Part shown: positions 25,663 through 36,106 of the stretch, piece after piece
Layout of the letters: every line of letters begins with the position of its first letter
How positions within the stretch are numbered: the first letter of the stretch is position 1
Assembly: GCA_001599715.1 (NCBI GenBank)
Contig: BCHU01000003.1
Span: 1,798,001 to 1,862,000, forward strand
Source: Phaeotremella fagi
Taxonomy: Eukaryota > Basidiomycota > Tremellomycetes > Tremellales > Phaeotremellaceae
Direction: 5' to 3'
Length of the DNA stretch: 64,000 nt
Program-made: the position numbers and the translations under genes
Notes under the pieces: model-generated
Databases searched by the model: none
What the model saw: the letters and a program-made list of their open reading frames with translations, nothing else
What the model was told of the DNA's origin: nothing

Positions 25663-25857
25663 TAGAATAAATTGAATTTATTACCTGATCGAGGAATAAA
25701 TTGCTCAATAACTCACGTGATTCTACACGTCAGATCAGCAAAGACCATCAACGCCATCAGGGAAACCGACACATCAGCACTTAACGTGTCCATTGAGAAT
25801 AAACAACCTACCACCATACATCCAATCTAAACAACCTACACCCTACACTACACGTCT

Positions 25858-25877
25858 CAACGTAAACAATAAACAAC
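25858..25877 (+). repeat. Right arm of 20-base perfect inverted repeat in H2A/H2B promoter
   Basis: CAACGTAAACAATAAACAAC, about 130 bases before the H2B start. It includes GTAAACAA, a forkhead-type core. Confidence 0.85.
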
Positions 25878-26007
25878 CATACTATCACCCACTACAAATA
25901 CTTAAATCCCAATCGTCACATCTCTTTCTTCTTTCTTCCTCATTCACATCTTCATTTAATTACTTCACTTCAATCTCAACTTAACCCAACAACTTTAATC
26001 AATTACA

Positions 26008-26592
26008 ATGGTAAGTCATTACGTCTACCTTATCACCCCCTCTTTATCACTAACACCCACCTTCAGCCTCCCAAGTCAACCGCCTCCAAAGCCCCAGCTT
26101 CCCAAGCTTCCAAAGCCCCAGCCGCCGCTTCAAAAGCCCCAGCTAAGGCTGCCAAAACCTCTGCCGCTCCAAAAGACGGTGCCAAGAAGAGATCAAAGAA
26201 GAGAGTCGAATCTTACTCTTCATACATCTACAAGGTTCTTAAACAAGTTCACCCAGACACTGGTATCTCGTAAGTTATCATTACTATTGATCTCTGTTGT
26301 ATTGTTCTAATTTTCCTCTAGCAACAAGGCCATGGCCATCCTTAACTCCTTCGTCTCCGATATCTTCGAGAGAATCGCTTCAGAAGCTTCCAAACTCGCT
26401 TCATACAACCACAGATCAACCATCTCATCCCGTGAGATCCAAACCTCCGTCAGACTTATCCTTCCGTAAGTCGATTATCATCTCACTTCATGTTTAAACG
26501 ATTAACTAACACTCCACTGCAGAGGAGAACTTTCCAAACACGCCATCTCTGAAGGTACCAAGGCTGTTACCAAATTCTCTTCATCCAAGTAA
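26008..26592 (+). CDS. H2B: Canonical histone H2B
   Basis: The coding part of exon 1 is only the ATG (26008-26010), directly followed by GTAAGT. Exon 2 starts after CTTCAG near 26066 with [17 protein letters not shown], a Lys/Ala-rich tail, then [57 protein letters not shown] and [19 protein letters not shown], ending [21 protein letters not shown]. About 139 residues, the normal length for fungal H2B. The C-terminal helix with the conserved ubiquitin-acceptor Lys context (AVTKFSSSK) is present. Divergent partner of H2A. Confidence 0.97.
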
Positions 26593-28431
26593 ACGTTTAG
26601 TACTTAGTTTAGTTGTTTGATCAGTCTCATGTGGTAGTTACCTTTTCTTTCGTAGTTGTCTTCTTTTTACGATTTCTTCTCTTTTTACAAGGGAATTAGT
26701 CACTTCTTCCTTAACCTTCGTTTTCGATGTTCTCTTTTTATCTTTCGTGATGAATGGCTTTTATGCCTTGTCAACGTATACTGGTTGCAGTTCGTGATAT
26801 TTGTTGCATTCATTCTGTTTCGGTGCTCACGAGATTTGTTGACTTGGTATACCAAATGGTGCTTAGGCTGAATCGATGTTCAAACAACGCGTTTGTAGTG
26901 GTGTGGCGATCCCTACAAATTCTTTCGAGATATGTGTCGCAGCAGATAGCAAAACCATTAATATCGAGTGGTAGTAGTATTGCTAGCTGTAAAATGTCAT
27001 TCCCTAAGACTATCACGCTCCTTCAACAGATTCAATTAATATTACAACCCGTTGATACTGATCTTCGTGATCAGATGAACGTTGAATACCGAAATATTTG
27101 GTCCAGCATAGAAATTTCTCAAGAGTTGTCCAGATCCTCACGACCGGTAGACAACTCGATGTAGGGATGAACACATGGATACCTTGGAGTATATAAGTAA
27201 TTCCAATATATGGTTTATAACACAGACATTATCCGAGAGCAATCACTGCGATACCCGTGCCCGTACATCAGATATCGTTTCCTTGTGATCTCTAATCTCA
27301 GATCCCAAAATATCAATTCAACCTTGCACACTTGTCGTTGTCGTTCACTTTTAATAGCCACAAGGATAATCTCATCTTAAAGCTAAAAGCACCGATTTGT
27401 TTGTCCTGGCACAAAAGGTGAAAATATCTTCACTTGGAAATCCACTCTTGGGATAGCACTGACATCTTCTCGTTGTCACATCTGACCCAATATCCCAGTA
27501 CACTTTCATTGTTTCACTCTCCTTCGACTTACATCTCTTTTGTTCTTCATCTTAATTTTCTTAGTCCAAGAATACCCATAGAGGTCTGTTCATCAAATCG
27601 ATTCGGTCTGGTTGTTCAGTTGCCTTTGGCTTTAGGGTGAGAATGGAGAATGATAGCATCCACACTCTAGGTCTTACTTAGCGCGGTATCGTGTACAATG
27701 AACTTGGACATCCTATCTTTCTCGTTTCACCTACCTCGTTGTTGTTTGGTCAGTGGTATTCGAGTACCACATTTCATTTCCACACTACTTGTTGGTTTAT
27801 CGAGTTCTCTTGTTCCCAATTTGTAAACGAACTGGTCGAGCACGTTATCACTGAATTCTCAATGACTACTTTCCGAATACACTTTTTATCCTCGTTATCT
27901 TAGACGTGATGATCCAAGGATTATTATTCTATGATAATAGTACCCTAGAACCCACGAAATTCACGGTGGACAGTGTAAAAACACTATCGGGTCAGGATAT
28001 CAAGGAGAATCTGCTGTATAGAACATTTACAAAACAGGAGATTCAGGAAAACCTTGATAGGAGAATGCATCGTGTTACTTTGAACTTCATTTGATTAATC
28101 GGTTCCATACTCAGAGTGGTTACAGCTTTTCACCTTTGGAGTATACGTTAATTTGTCTGAAACTGTACATAGTATTCATTACTCGCATGTGATCTACAAC
28201 GTATTTATTTATGTTTTTCGTTATCATTAGCCTTCAAACTCCTTCCTTCCTTTCAATAATCCTACTATTTCTATCGATAATATATGCAATTTAGCAGTTG
28301 TGAAAAAATAATGTTTATAAAAAAAGAGAGAAGACGGAAGGAAATGAGCAATATGAATATACCATAGACGTAAAAAGACTTTGGAGAAATGTGACTTTGA
28401 AAAGTGAATCCAAGTCTACCGACCGAACCAC
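26593..28431. other. 1.8 kb region between H2B and the first H2A-like gene
   Basis: Convergent gene ends. Short ORFs exist on plus (26754-27164, 136 codons; 27906-28094, 62 codons) but have no recognised domain, no signal peptide and no clear splice partners. I do not call a gene; a decayed or small unknown gene cannot be excluded. Confidence 0.35.
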
Positions 28432-29169
28432 TCAAACTAAATCCAATATCAGTCATCGAAAAAATAACCCAGAGATAGTACTCACCAGGTAGACTCTCTC
28501 CCTCAGCAGCCTTTCCTTTTCCTTTACCCTTAATCTTCTTGGATTTTGGAAGGGTACTGGAACCAGTACTCTTGGGAGTAGAAGTTTTTTTGGTCTTGAC
28601 GACTAGAAGTTCAGGATGGATATGAGGGGAAACTCCACCATTGGAAATGATGACGTTTCCGACGATACGTTGGAGTTCTTCGTCGTTTTGGATTGCGAGG
28701 ACGAGATGGCGAGGGACGATTCGTTGTTTTTTCACTTGATTTGGGAGATATCAGTTGAGTTTGGAGTAGTAAACTAATGTATAACTTACGGTCTCTCGCA
28801 CAGTTACCTGCGAGTTCGACGATTTCAGCGACGAGGTATTCAAGAACGGCAGCTATGGCTTGTATCAGTTTGATTTGTTTTTCGAGCTGTTATCAAATCA
28901 AACATACCTAAATAAATACCAGCTCCTTCACCGACTCGCTTAGCCAGTTTGGCTTTACGAAGGTATCTCGTAACACGAGAAACAGGGACTGAGTTATATG
29001 TTATCAGTCTAATGTGTTTGTGTTCAGTTAACAAGAGAAATGACTTACAAGTTAAACCGGCACGTTTGGTCTTACTTCGTTAACGTTCACGGTCTTGTTG
29101 GGAGGAACGAGATGAGGTCGTGTCGTTTGGTTTACGGGAGACGGTGGACGGGATTGATTTTCCTGGCAT
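28432..29169 (-). CDS. Divergent histone H2A-like protein A, lysine-rich C-terminal tail, in-frame stop in apparent exon 1
   Basis: Four coding blocks carry a full H2A fold: [79 protein letters not shown] and [16 protein letters not shown], then a tail with [13 protein letters not shown]. Acidic-patch Glu/Asp residues are all kept. The SQ motif is absent. The apparent start [14 protein letters not shown] (29169) is followed by a TAA at 29082-29080 (codon 30), in frame with the fold, with no later ATG in that exon. So either the gene is broken, or the real transcript starts elsewhere or splices differently. A donor after codon phase 2 at ATCCC/GTCCAC would restore frame but is a poor donor. 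The end at 28432 assumes an intron starting GTGAGTACTA. Introns match gene B. Confidence 0.7.
29080..29082 (-). other. In-frame TAA in the apparent first exon of H2A-like gene A
   Basis: Codon 30 from the ATG at 29169. Everything downstream ([10 protein letters not shown] and the histone fold) is open in the same frame. Confidence 0.85.
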
Positions 29170-29384
29170 TTTGATATAAAAAGACGGGGGTTGGGTTGAT
29201 CTCGGATCAAGAGTTTTGTGGGAATAACACAAAGAAAGTTTGGTGGATATCTAAAAACGAAAGGATATACAATAGAAGTAAGCTAAGGAATATAATAATT
29301 TAGAAAAATATAATGAACATGAAGAAAGAAGAAGAGAAGGAGGTGGAGTTGGGGTTTATATATGTTGATATGGGATACGTTACG

Positions 29385-29396
29385 GTCCAGTCAACC
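29385..29396. promoter_or_regulatory. Motif GTCCAGTCAACC, gene A copy
   Basis: Identical 12 bases occur at 30615-30626 before gene B. Confidence 0.5.
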
Positions 29397-29459
29397 ACGA
29401 TCAGAGATAACTAACTGTACACGTCATGACTTTGTGAGTATAAACATCAACATTAATAT

Positions 29460-29471
29460 AACGCACAGACC
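29460..29471. promoter_or_regulatory. Motif AACGCACAGACC, gene A copy
   Basis: Identical 12 bases occur at 30642-30653 before gene B. I did not see it before canonical H2A, H2B or H3. Confidence 0.5.
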
Positions 29472-29969
29472 GTTTAATCTAAAGGATGGAGAGGAGGGAT
29501 GGTGATGGTACCTTAAACCTTATGAGGAAACACCATCGAAGACTATACTTTACATACCTTCTGACGCTCCTTTTTGGGAATGGTACATCTACTTTGGTAT
29601 GGCTAGTAAGAGCTAGACACTTAATCCCAACGAAGCTGAACAGCCGCCATTGATATCCTACAGAGTGGATTCATATTGATTCCGAGTCGGACGATTGATC
29701 CAACACCTCTTCCGAAACCAAATGCCACATTGATCATACTTTTATGTTTCATAAATCGCATAAACGTTTTTTCTTGATAATTCGGTATGCAGGTACTATG
29801 GAAATTCTATGTGGAATGAAATAAACGATGATAAAATCTACAACACAGATATGTACATTGAACTCGAACTTAAAAATCATAAAATTAACAACGACAAATC
29901 TAACCGAAACCAAGTTTCAGTAATCGCATCCACAGATTAAAAAGTCCCACTTACCACCAACGCAATCAT

Positions 29970-30505
29970 TCATCGTCGTCCATGACAACATCCATAATAA
30001 AGTTTTATGTATTCTGGAGTAAGAAGTTCCCGATGGATATTCGGTAAAACTCCACCATGTGAGATGACAGTTTTATCACCGACCAAACGACTTATCTCTT
30101 CATCTCTGTAGATAGCTAAAGCTGGGGTAGAACTCGATTGCTTTTTCCTGTGGTTTTTCGTTCTTTCACCAGGCCTAGTTGATGATTTAGATAGCGTTAC
30201 TCACTGTGTTTACCCCAGTTTCCAGCTAATTCTACAATTTCACGGATTAGATATTCGAGAACGGCGGCTACAACCCCATCAGTTTTGGAGTGATTTCGCT
30301 GTCTTACCTAGATATACTCCTGCCCCTTCACCGATACGTTCAGCGTATCTACCTCTCTTCAATTTTCTATAGATACCAGCTACCGGAACTGTATTCCTTA
30401 ACTAAAGCGGTTCTGGGGGTCGGAAATGGACTTACAAATTAATCCTGATCTTTCGGTCGTATTCTTACGTTTACTGAGCTTGGATGGAGGTGTTTCTTGT
30501 GGCAT
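29970..30505 (-). CDS. Divergent short histone H2A-like protein B
   Basis: Four exons, all joins in frame, about 130 residues. Tail MPQETPPSKLSKRKNTTERS, then [98 protein letters not shown], and the end IKLYYGCCHGRR. The histone fold and acidic patch (Glu of LEYL, IRE and IVE, then DEE) are conserved. In loop 2 the canonical [13 protein letters not shown] has become KKQSSSTPALA, removing the DNA-contacting arginine and the PRH motif, and the C-terminal tail has no SQ site. Intron positions (after GLI, YL/A, and before RKK) match gene A, not canonical H2A. No stop codon interrupts it, so it looks like a functional, fast-evolving H2A variant. Not H2A.Z: it lacks the H2A.Z loop and docking sequence. 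Confidence 0.82.
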
Positions 30506-30614
30506 GTTTGTCGTGATTAGTTGGAGATACCTTATCTTGGTGTATGAGATATGTGGATGAATATGTAGATGAAAGAGTTGTTACATGAAGATAGATCTCA
30601 TAGTCGACGTTCAA

Positions 30615-30653
30615 GTCCAGTCAACCGTCGAAATGAATACAAACGCACAGACC
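30615..30653. promoter_or_regulatory. Paired motifs GTCCAGTCAACC and AACGCACAGACC, gene B copy
   Basis: Same two 12-base motifs and same order as before gene A, spaced 27 bases start to start here against 75 there, 110-140 bases before the gene B start. Confidence 0.5.
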
Positions 30654-31305
30654 ACCCCTCAGCACCGCCACAATTCACACAATACTAACAGTCATCCCAA
30701 GATATCCTCCAATATTCAGTGGTTACCCCCATTCATGTGTGTTGGTTCACGCGTATGTTAATGTATATGCGCCGTCACTAAACAGGACTTGTACTTGTAC
30801 GATTCAAACCAACACCACTTCGAATGCCACATTTGAGAAAGAGACGTGAAGATACTGTAATTGTACGTGCAAAGCAAATTTATTGTTATGAAGATCATGT
30901 TCTTGAGCCAAATTCACTTGGTTCTTGTGCTCATCGAATGAAATAGGAATGGTAGCAACGAAGATTGACGGTTACCCAATCACATCAAGGAGAATGGAAT
31001 TTGCCTAAGAAGCAAAACAATGCAGTTTCGCGAAGGGAAAGTGAATGCGACTCGTGTGACGATTTGGATTCATCATGCAACTTGGCTCTAAATGCTCGTA
31101 GCTAATTGTATTGGTAGTGCTGCTCTTTAACATATCTTGCTAGCGACGGAATGAGATTATACCTATGAACACAGATGTTAAAATGAATCGAGATTATGGA
31201 TGCTATAACTTTACCCCAGTCAACACTATAATATTGATTCCCAATGAAAAGGGAGATGATGTCAACACAACCCCCCTCCCCTCCCCTCACCGCAAACAAA
31301 GTGAA

Positions 31306-31324
31306 GTAAACGTAAACGTAAACA
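31306..31324 (+). promoter_or_regulatory. Three tandem GTAAAC forkhead-type cores before H3
   Basis: GTAAACGTAAACGTAAACA, about 255-275 bases before the H3 start. The same core lies in both arms of the H2A/H2B inverted repeat. Confidence 0.5.
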
Positions 31325-31579
31325 CCGTAAAACCCGTCGATCAACCCATCAAAACAGATAACACCGATTATAACGCCGTGATCTTGTTTATCGTGATCTT
31401 CACGTGACTTGCATCGATTACATCCAACGTTAACCCTGAATCCAAACAAACAACCCGGTCATAATTTGTGGCGGATAAACATATAAGTATCCTCCATCTC
31501 ACTCTCTCTCCCCCTCTCTTCTTCTTCATCCAATTACTTTAATCAACTCTTATCTTTTAAGAACCTTCAATCAAACACA

Positions 31580-32109
<530 letters not shown>

Positions 32110-32508
32110 ACGGTGTTGTCGGTTTAGGAACCTTGTGTGGTGTTTGTGTGAGAGTGGTTTAGTCTTTTCTTCGTAGTAGTTCGTTTCTCTTTCTCTCTTC
32201 CTTTGGTTTAGGTCAAGTTTTTGATCTTTACTGGGGAGGGTGATTGGGTACCCCTTCGATTTGTCTTTGTTATCTCTTTTTATAGTGCAGGCTTTTGTTG
32301 ATGTAGCCGTGCCTTCGATATTTGTGAACGCAGTTAGCAGTTGTGTACCAGTAATAAGTAATCTGAGCCGTTCATCTGACGATAACATGCATGTCCAACA
32401 ATCATATTACTATCTTCATCACCACCTAGTACAAGATTCATCGACTAACCAACATCAAACTCCAATCAATCCTCCCAAAACCACCACCACCGCCTGACCT
32501 CCTCCCGC
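32110..32508. other. Convergent 3' spacer between H3 and Vps68
   Basis: T-rich H3 3' UTR followed by an ACC-rich stretch. No histone-type stem-loop was evident, as expected for polyadenylated fungal histone mRNA. Confidence 0.45.
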
Positions 32509-33442
32509 CTAAACAGTAAGTTGATATTCATACTCATCACTACCACTTTGTGAGATCCAAAGGACCATAGCACTACGCAGTAGAGTGTCAGCAACAATCA
32601 AATCGTCTATACGATGAAAGACATACGATAACATGATCCCAGCGTTCATACCAACATTAGCACCCCCGTAATAAAGATAACCGGTGTAATCAGGAATGAT
32701 GTATTTGAGGATCAAAACGGTCTGTCGAGGTTAGCGTTAAACGGATTTTAGGGGTTTGATTGACATACCAAACTACCAGCCAATCCACCTGCCATCAACG
32801 CAACACCAATGAAAAGTACCACTCTAGCTCTCCATGCTGCTGAACCCTCCCCACCCCATTGATCACCTTGAAAAGCTGAATTGAGATGCGATTTATCGAG
32901 TAGTGAAGTGACTAGGAATCCCACTATAACGTTGGGGTTAGATTATCAGTCAACGACAACGGAATTCGGTAATTAGTCAAATGGAGAGTCAACGTACAAG
33001 TCGAACAGATAGCTGGTATCCAATCAACAAAAGTTATATGTACAGGAACGACGTCGTATGGTGAATCAGGTGGTGGTGTAGCATGTTTACTTAATGTAGC
33101 TGCGTCTAATAAAAGGAAGAATGAAAGGGCGAACTGTGATCGGAGATTGGGTTCATCAGTTCCAGTTCCAGCCTACCAGGGACGACTCACTAATCCTCCC
33201 GAAACGTAGGTCCCAATTTCTCTCACTTTAGGTCCAACTTCTATTTTTGGTAGTGAGAATCGAAAGATTCGTCGGGGGTCGTATGTTGACTATAAAGGGT
33301 GTTAGTTAGGTTAGGTTAGGTTCTTGCTTCTTTGTTCAAGTATTGGGAATGTCATTGGGTTGACGTTGATCTTCTCTTCGACCTGGCTCACTGTTCCTCT
33401 TGCTTGACTCTGGAATGGGTTACTTACTTTTGGGATTGACAT
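32509..33442 (-). CDS. vps68: Vps68-like membrane protein (UPF0220/TMEM50 family)
   Basis: About five exons. The start at 33442 gives MSIPK, with GTAAGTA as the donor. The rest reads STYDPRRIFRFSLPKIEVGP, VREIGTYVSGGLFALSFFLL, DVVPVHITFVDWIPAICSTL, a soluble loop DKSHLNSAFQGDQWGGEGSA, RARVVLFIGVALMAGGLAGS, and LILKYIIPDYTGYLYYGGAN near the end. Four hydrophobic spans and the HITFVDWIP and LMAGGLAGS phrases are the family marks. Vps68 works with Vps55 in endosome-to-vacuole traffic. The C-terminus SQSGSDEYEYQLTV is short and acidic. Confidence 0.9.
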
Positions 33443-33788
33443 TGTTGCGTTGGTAGTTGTTGAATGAGATATTGTGATCAGTTAAGGAAGTGAGTGTAAG
33501 GATGCTGTGATTCCGGATAAAGGAATAGAGCATAAGTGGCACTTGAATTCAGTCTATTTCCACTGACACCTCTCTACCATACTAAACAATACATAATACA
33601 CATGAATCATGAACAACCAAACTCTCTAAAGATCCACCAAGACACGAAATGAGCCCAAAATATGTACAATAAAAGGTAAAACATGAACAACAAGAATAAA
33701 ATCAAACGGACAACCGAGCATCACAATTACGATGGATTTTTTATTTTAGCTAAAAACAACATGAGGTTTATTCGATTCCCAATGCGAG
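33443..33788. other. Spacer between Vps68 promoter and GATA factor 3' end
   Basis: AT-rich, with no additional feature recognised. Confidence 0.4.
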
Positions 33789-35642
33789 TCATAACCCACG
33801 ATTATGGTTATCCACCAGACCACCCTTCTCTTCGTCGTTTTTGATTTTCATTAATTTAGCGAAATACAACTAAAAGCCAATTTTCTTCAGTCAAGAATAA
33901 TTGAGCAGAATCATTTTTCCACTTACACCACAAGAATTACATAGAGTTCGAGGACCATCTGGACCTCTCCGCCATTCCGGGGTCTGTGAAGCATTACATC
34001 CAGAGCATCTCCGAGTTTCACCGTTAGATAACCCCCCTGAATTCGATTTATGTTTCTTGTTGAAATTCGATTCGAGGATGGTCGAGGTCGAAAGTGATCG
34101 ATTGACTTTATGCGGACTAGTCACTGTTGATCCCGTTGTCGATGTCGGATTTGAAGTTGAGGTTTTAACGAATAAAGAGTGGGTTTGCGTGTAATTCGAT
34201 CGATCTGTTTTGATCGCTATCAATTCTTCACGTCTGGTTCGGAGGTATTCCATCTCTTCTTCCGCTGTTGATGAGAGTTTTAGATTTGGGTTTGATGATG
34301 AAGATTTTCGTTTTAATTTCGAAGTCGACATCGTTAGCGATTTGACCATTTCTTGAGGATGAACTTCTGGTTTGAAACTATCATTCTCGATGACATCAGG
34401 CCAATTTGATTTCATCCCACTTTCATCACCCAATTTCGATTCCTTTCTCGAAGACGAGGTGAAACCACTGGATAGATGCGTATGGACCCTTGGCGCTAAA
34501 TTCGTCATGACCTGTTGGATAGATTCTGAAAGTCTCGTGAAATGCGTCATCAGATAGGGTGGGGGTTTCGGTGGATTGGGATTGGTCTCGGAAGTAGCTG
34601 ATTTGGATTAGGACTTGATTAGCAGGTTTGACTTACCGAACGGTTGGAGGAATTGACAGAGGTCACTTAAACTCGTTTTAAGCTATTTTTTTAATAAATC
34701 AGTAAAGACCACTGAAAGGGCTTTAGGAACACCTACCTGCTTCACTTCATCTTCCACATCGGGACTAAACAGTTTCGAACTGGTCTGACCGTCAACCTCA
34801 TCCCCATAATCCAATCTAACATCCCCAACCCCCTTCCCAGTAATCTCTTTACTAAAATCCCTAGCCCAGATGCCAGGCTGATCAACCCCATCCCCATTCA
34901 AAACGATTTCATTCGACGAAGAAGATTTCCTCAATCCACTTAAACTTGGTAAAGGGATAGAATTGTTTTCAACCGATTTCGCAGCGATGGTTTGACGTAT
35001 TTCACGTCTTCGACCTCCTGGATCAGTGAACCAGTCCCATGAATGAACTTCTTTTTTGGAATTTGGACTTTCACTGGATTCCTTCTCGTCTTTTGATGTT
35101 GTGTTGGATAAGGAAACGGATACGGAAACGGATTCGAGGTTTGTCGATACTGGATTGTTGATATCTGTTTTCGGTAATTGGTGAGGTAGAGATATAGATG
35201 TTGGTAGTGATAACGATCCTGTAGTTGTTGAGATTGGAACTGGAACTGGGATTGGAGGTGGAGCTGGAACCGCTCCAGGTAAAGTAGATATCAAAGGTAA
35301 AGGACGTATAGTCACTACAGGTGAAAAAGCAGTTTCGATATGTGCAGGTAAAGGCGGAACCACGATCGGTGGTGGTGGTGGATCATGGAGGTTAGGTGTA
35401 TAAGATGGATAATATTCTATCTCACTCGTCAGATAATTGAAATTCTGAATTTGATAGGTTGGATCATAAAGAAAATCGGAATTTTGATTTGGATGATAGG
35501 TTTGATAATTTATCGAATTATTTTGGTCGTTGAGATGATTCTGGTTGGATCCTATTATTCTTTTTGAATTTGGAGTGGGATCTAGGATATTTGGATTGGT
35601 GGGTAGGTATTGATTTTGGATGTATTGGTATTGATTATACAT
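33789..35642 (-). CDS. GATA-type zinc finger transcription factor
   Basis: Four exons (35642 to about 34737, about 34682-34637, about 34526-33930, about 33871-33789). The N-terminus is Asn/Tyr/Pro-rich, followed by HSWDWFTDPGGRRREIRQT, then LKTSLSDLCQFLQPFESIQQ. The finger [35 protein letters not shown] sits at the very C-terminus, with CX2CX18CX2C spacing as in NsdD, Gat201-like and white collar 2 factors. The last finger residues depend on an intron at about 33872-33929 whose join restores GLYFAKLMK exactly. No PAS domain is visible, so it is not a plain WC-2. Likely nuclear regulator of development or nutrient response; targets unknown. Confidence 0.88.
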
Positions 35643-36106
35643 TTTTGTTTATGATAAAGGACCTGAGGAGAAGATGAATGGTTTACTTCTTTTCCAACTT
35701 CATGAGGTGTTCTGCTTTGAAATCTGTTATTGTCGTTGGTGAAGCAAGATCTACTTGCTCAGGTGATATGTAGATCATCCATACTAACCTAGTTGGGATG
35801 GTTGATTGGATTAAAAAGTGAATTGCGATGTTGAGATAAGATAAAAATGTAGATGTTAATGGTAGAGGTTATTAACCCAAGAAATTTCCTGTTGTTTCAA
35901 TAAGTTAGTTTACACTTACCGGGAATTCCATTTTTTCATTTCGTCGTGGTCCAATTAATCCTTCTCAACTCTCTTTAAAATACAACGTCGACGTACTCTT
36001 TGAATAGAAGTAAACCTTGGCAACAGATAAAAGTAGCGAGAACCCTGCGAGAATACATTCAGCACTCAATGCTTTCGTAGATAGGACAGATCAATCAAAG
36101 GCTACT
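35643..36106. promoter_or_regulatory. Divergent promoter of GATA factor and mitochondrial SerRS
   Basis: 460 bases between start codons. No distinctive repeat was seen. Confidence 0.45.

Larger units (their letters stand above)
25348..26007. promoter_or_regulatory. Divergent H2A/H2B promoter
   Basis: 660 bases between the start codons. It holds a perfect 20-base inverted repeat that contains the forkhead-like core GTAAACA in opposite orientation near each gene, three copies of GTCGTGACGTG, and other ACGTG/ACGTC elements around 25710-25735. The symmetry suits co-ordinated S-phase expression of the pair. Confidence 0.7.
29170..29969. promoter_or_regulatory. Upstream region of H2A-like gene A
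   Basis: 800 bases down to the end of gene B. It holds GTCCAGTCAACC at 29385-29396 and AACGCACAGACC at 29460-29471, both also found upstream of gene B in the same order. A TATATATG stretch lies at about 29358. Confidence 0.5.
30506..31579. promoter_or_regulatory. Divergent region between H2A-like gene B and H3
   Basis: 1.07 kb. Near gene B it holds the two motifs shared with gene A (30615-30626 and 30642-30653). Near H3 it holds three tandem GTAAAC units (31306-31324), an ACGTGA element near 31402 and a pyrimidine-rich 5' UTR. ORFs of 80-115 codons at 31102-31449 on both strands overlap each other and look like chance. Confidence 0.55.

Noticed and set aside
26754..28094. ORFs of 136, 70, 68 and 62 codons on plus after H2B
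   Set aside because: No domain, no consistent splice joins and no signal peptide; not strong enough to call a gene.
28432..30505. H2A-like genes as H2A.Z
   Set aside because: They lack the H2A.Z loop 1 and docking sequence; the HIH in gene A is the only similarity.
31102..31449. Overlapping ORFs on both strands before H3
   Set aside because: They overlap each other and lie in a promoter; composition looks like chance.
33789..35642. GATA factor as white collar 2
   Set aside because: The finger is similar but no PAS domain is seen.
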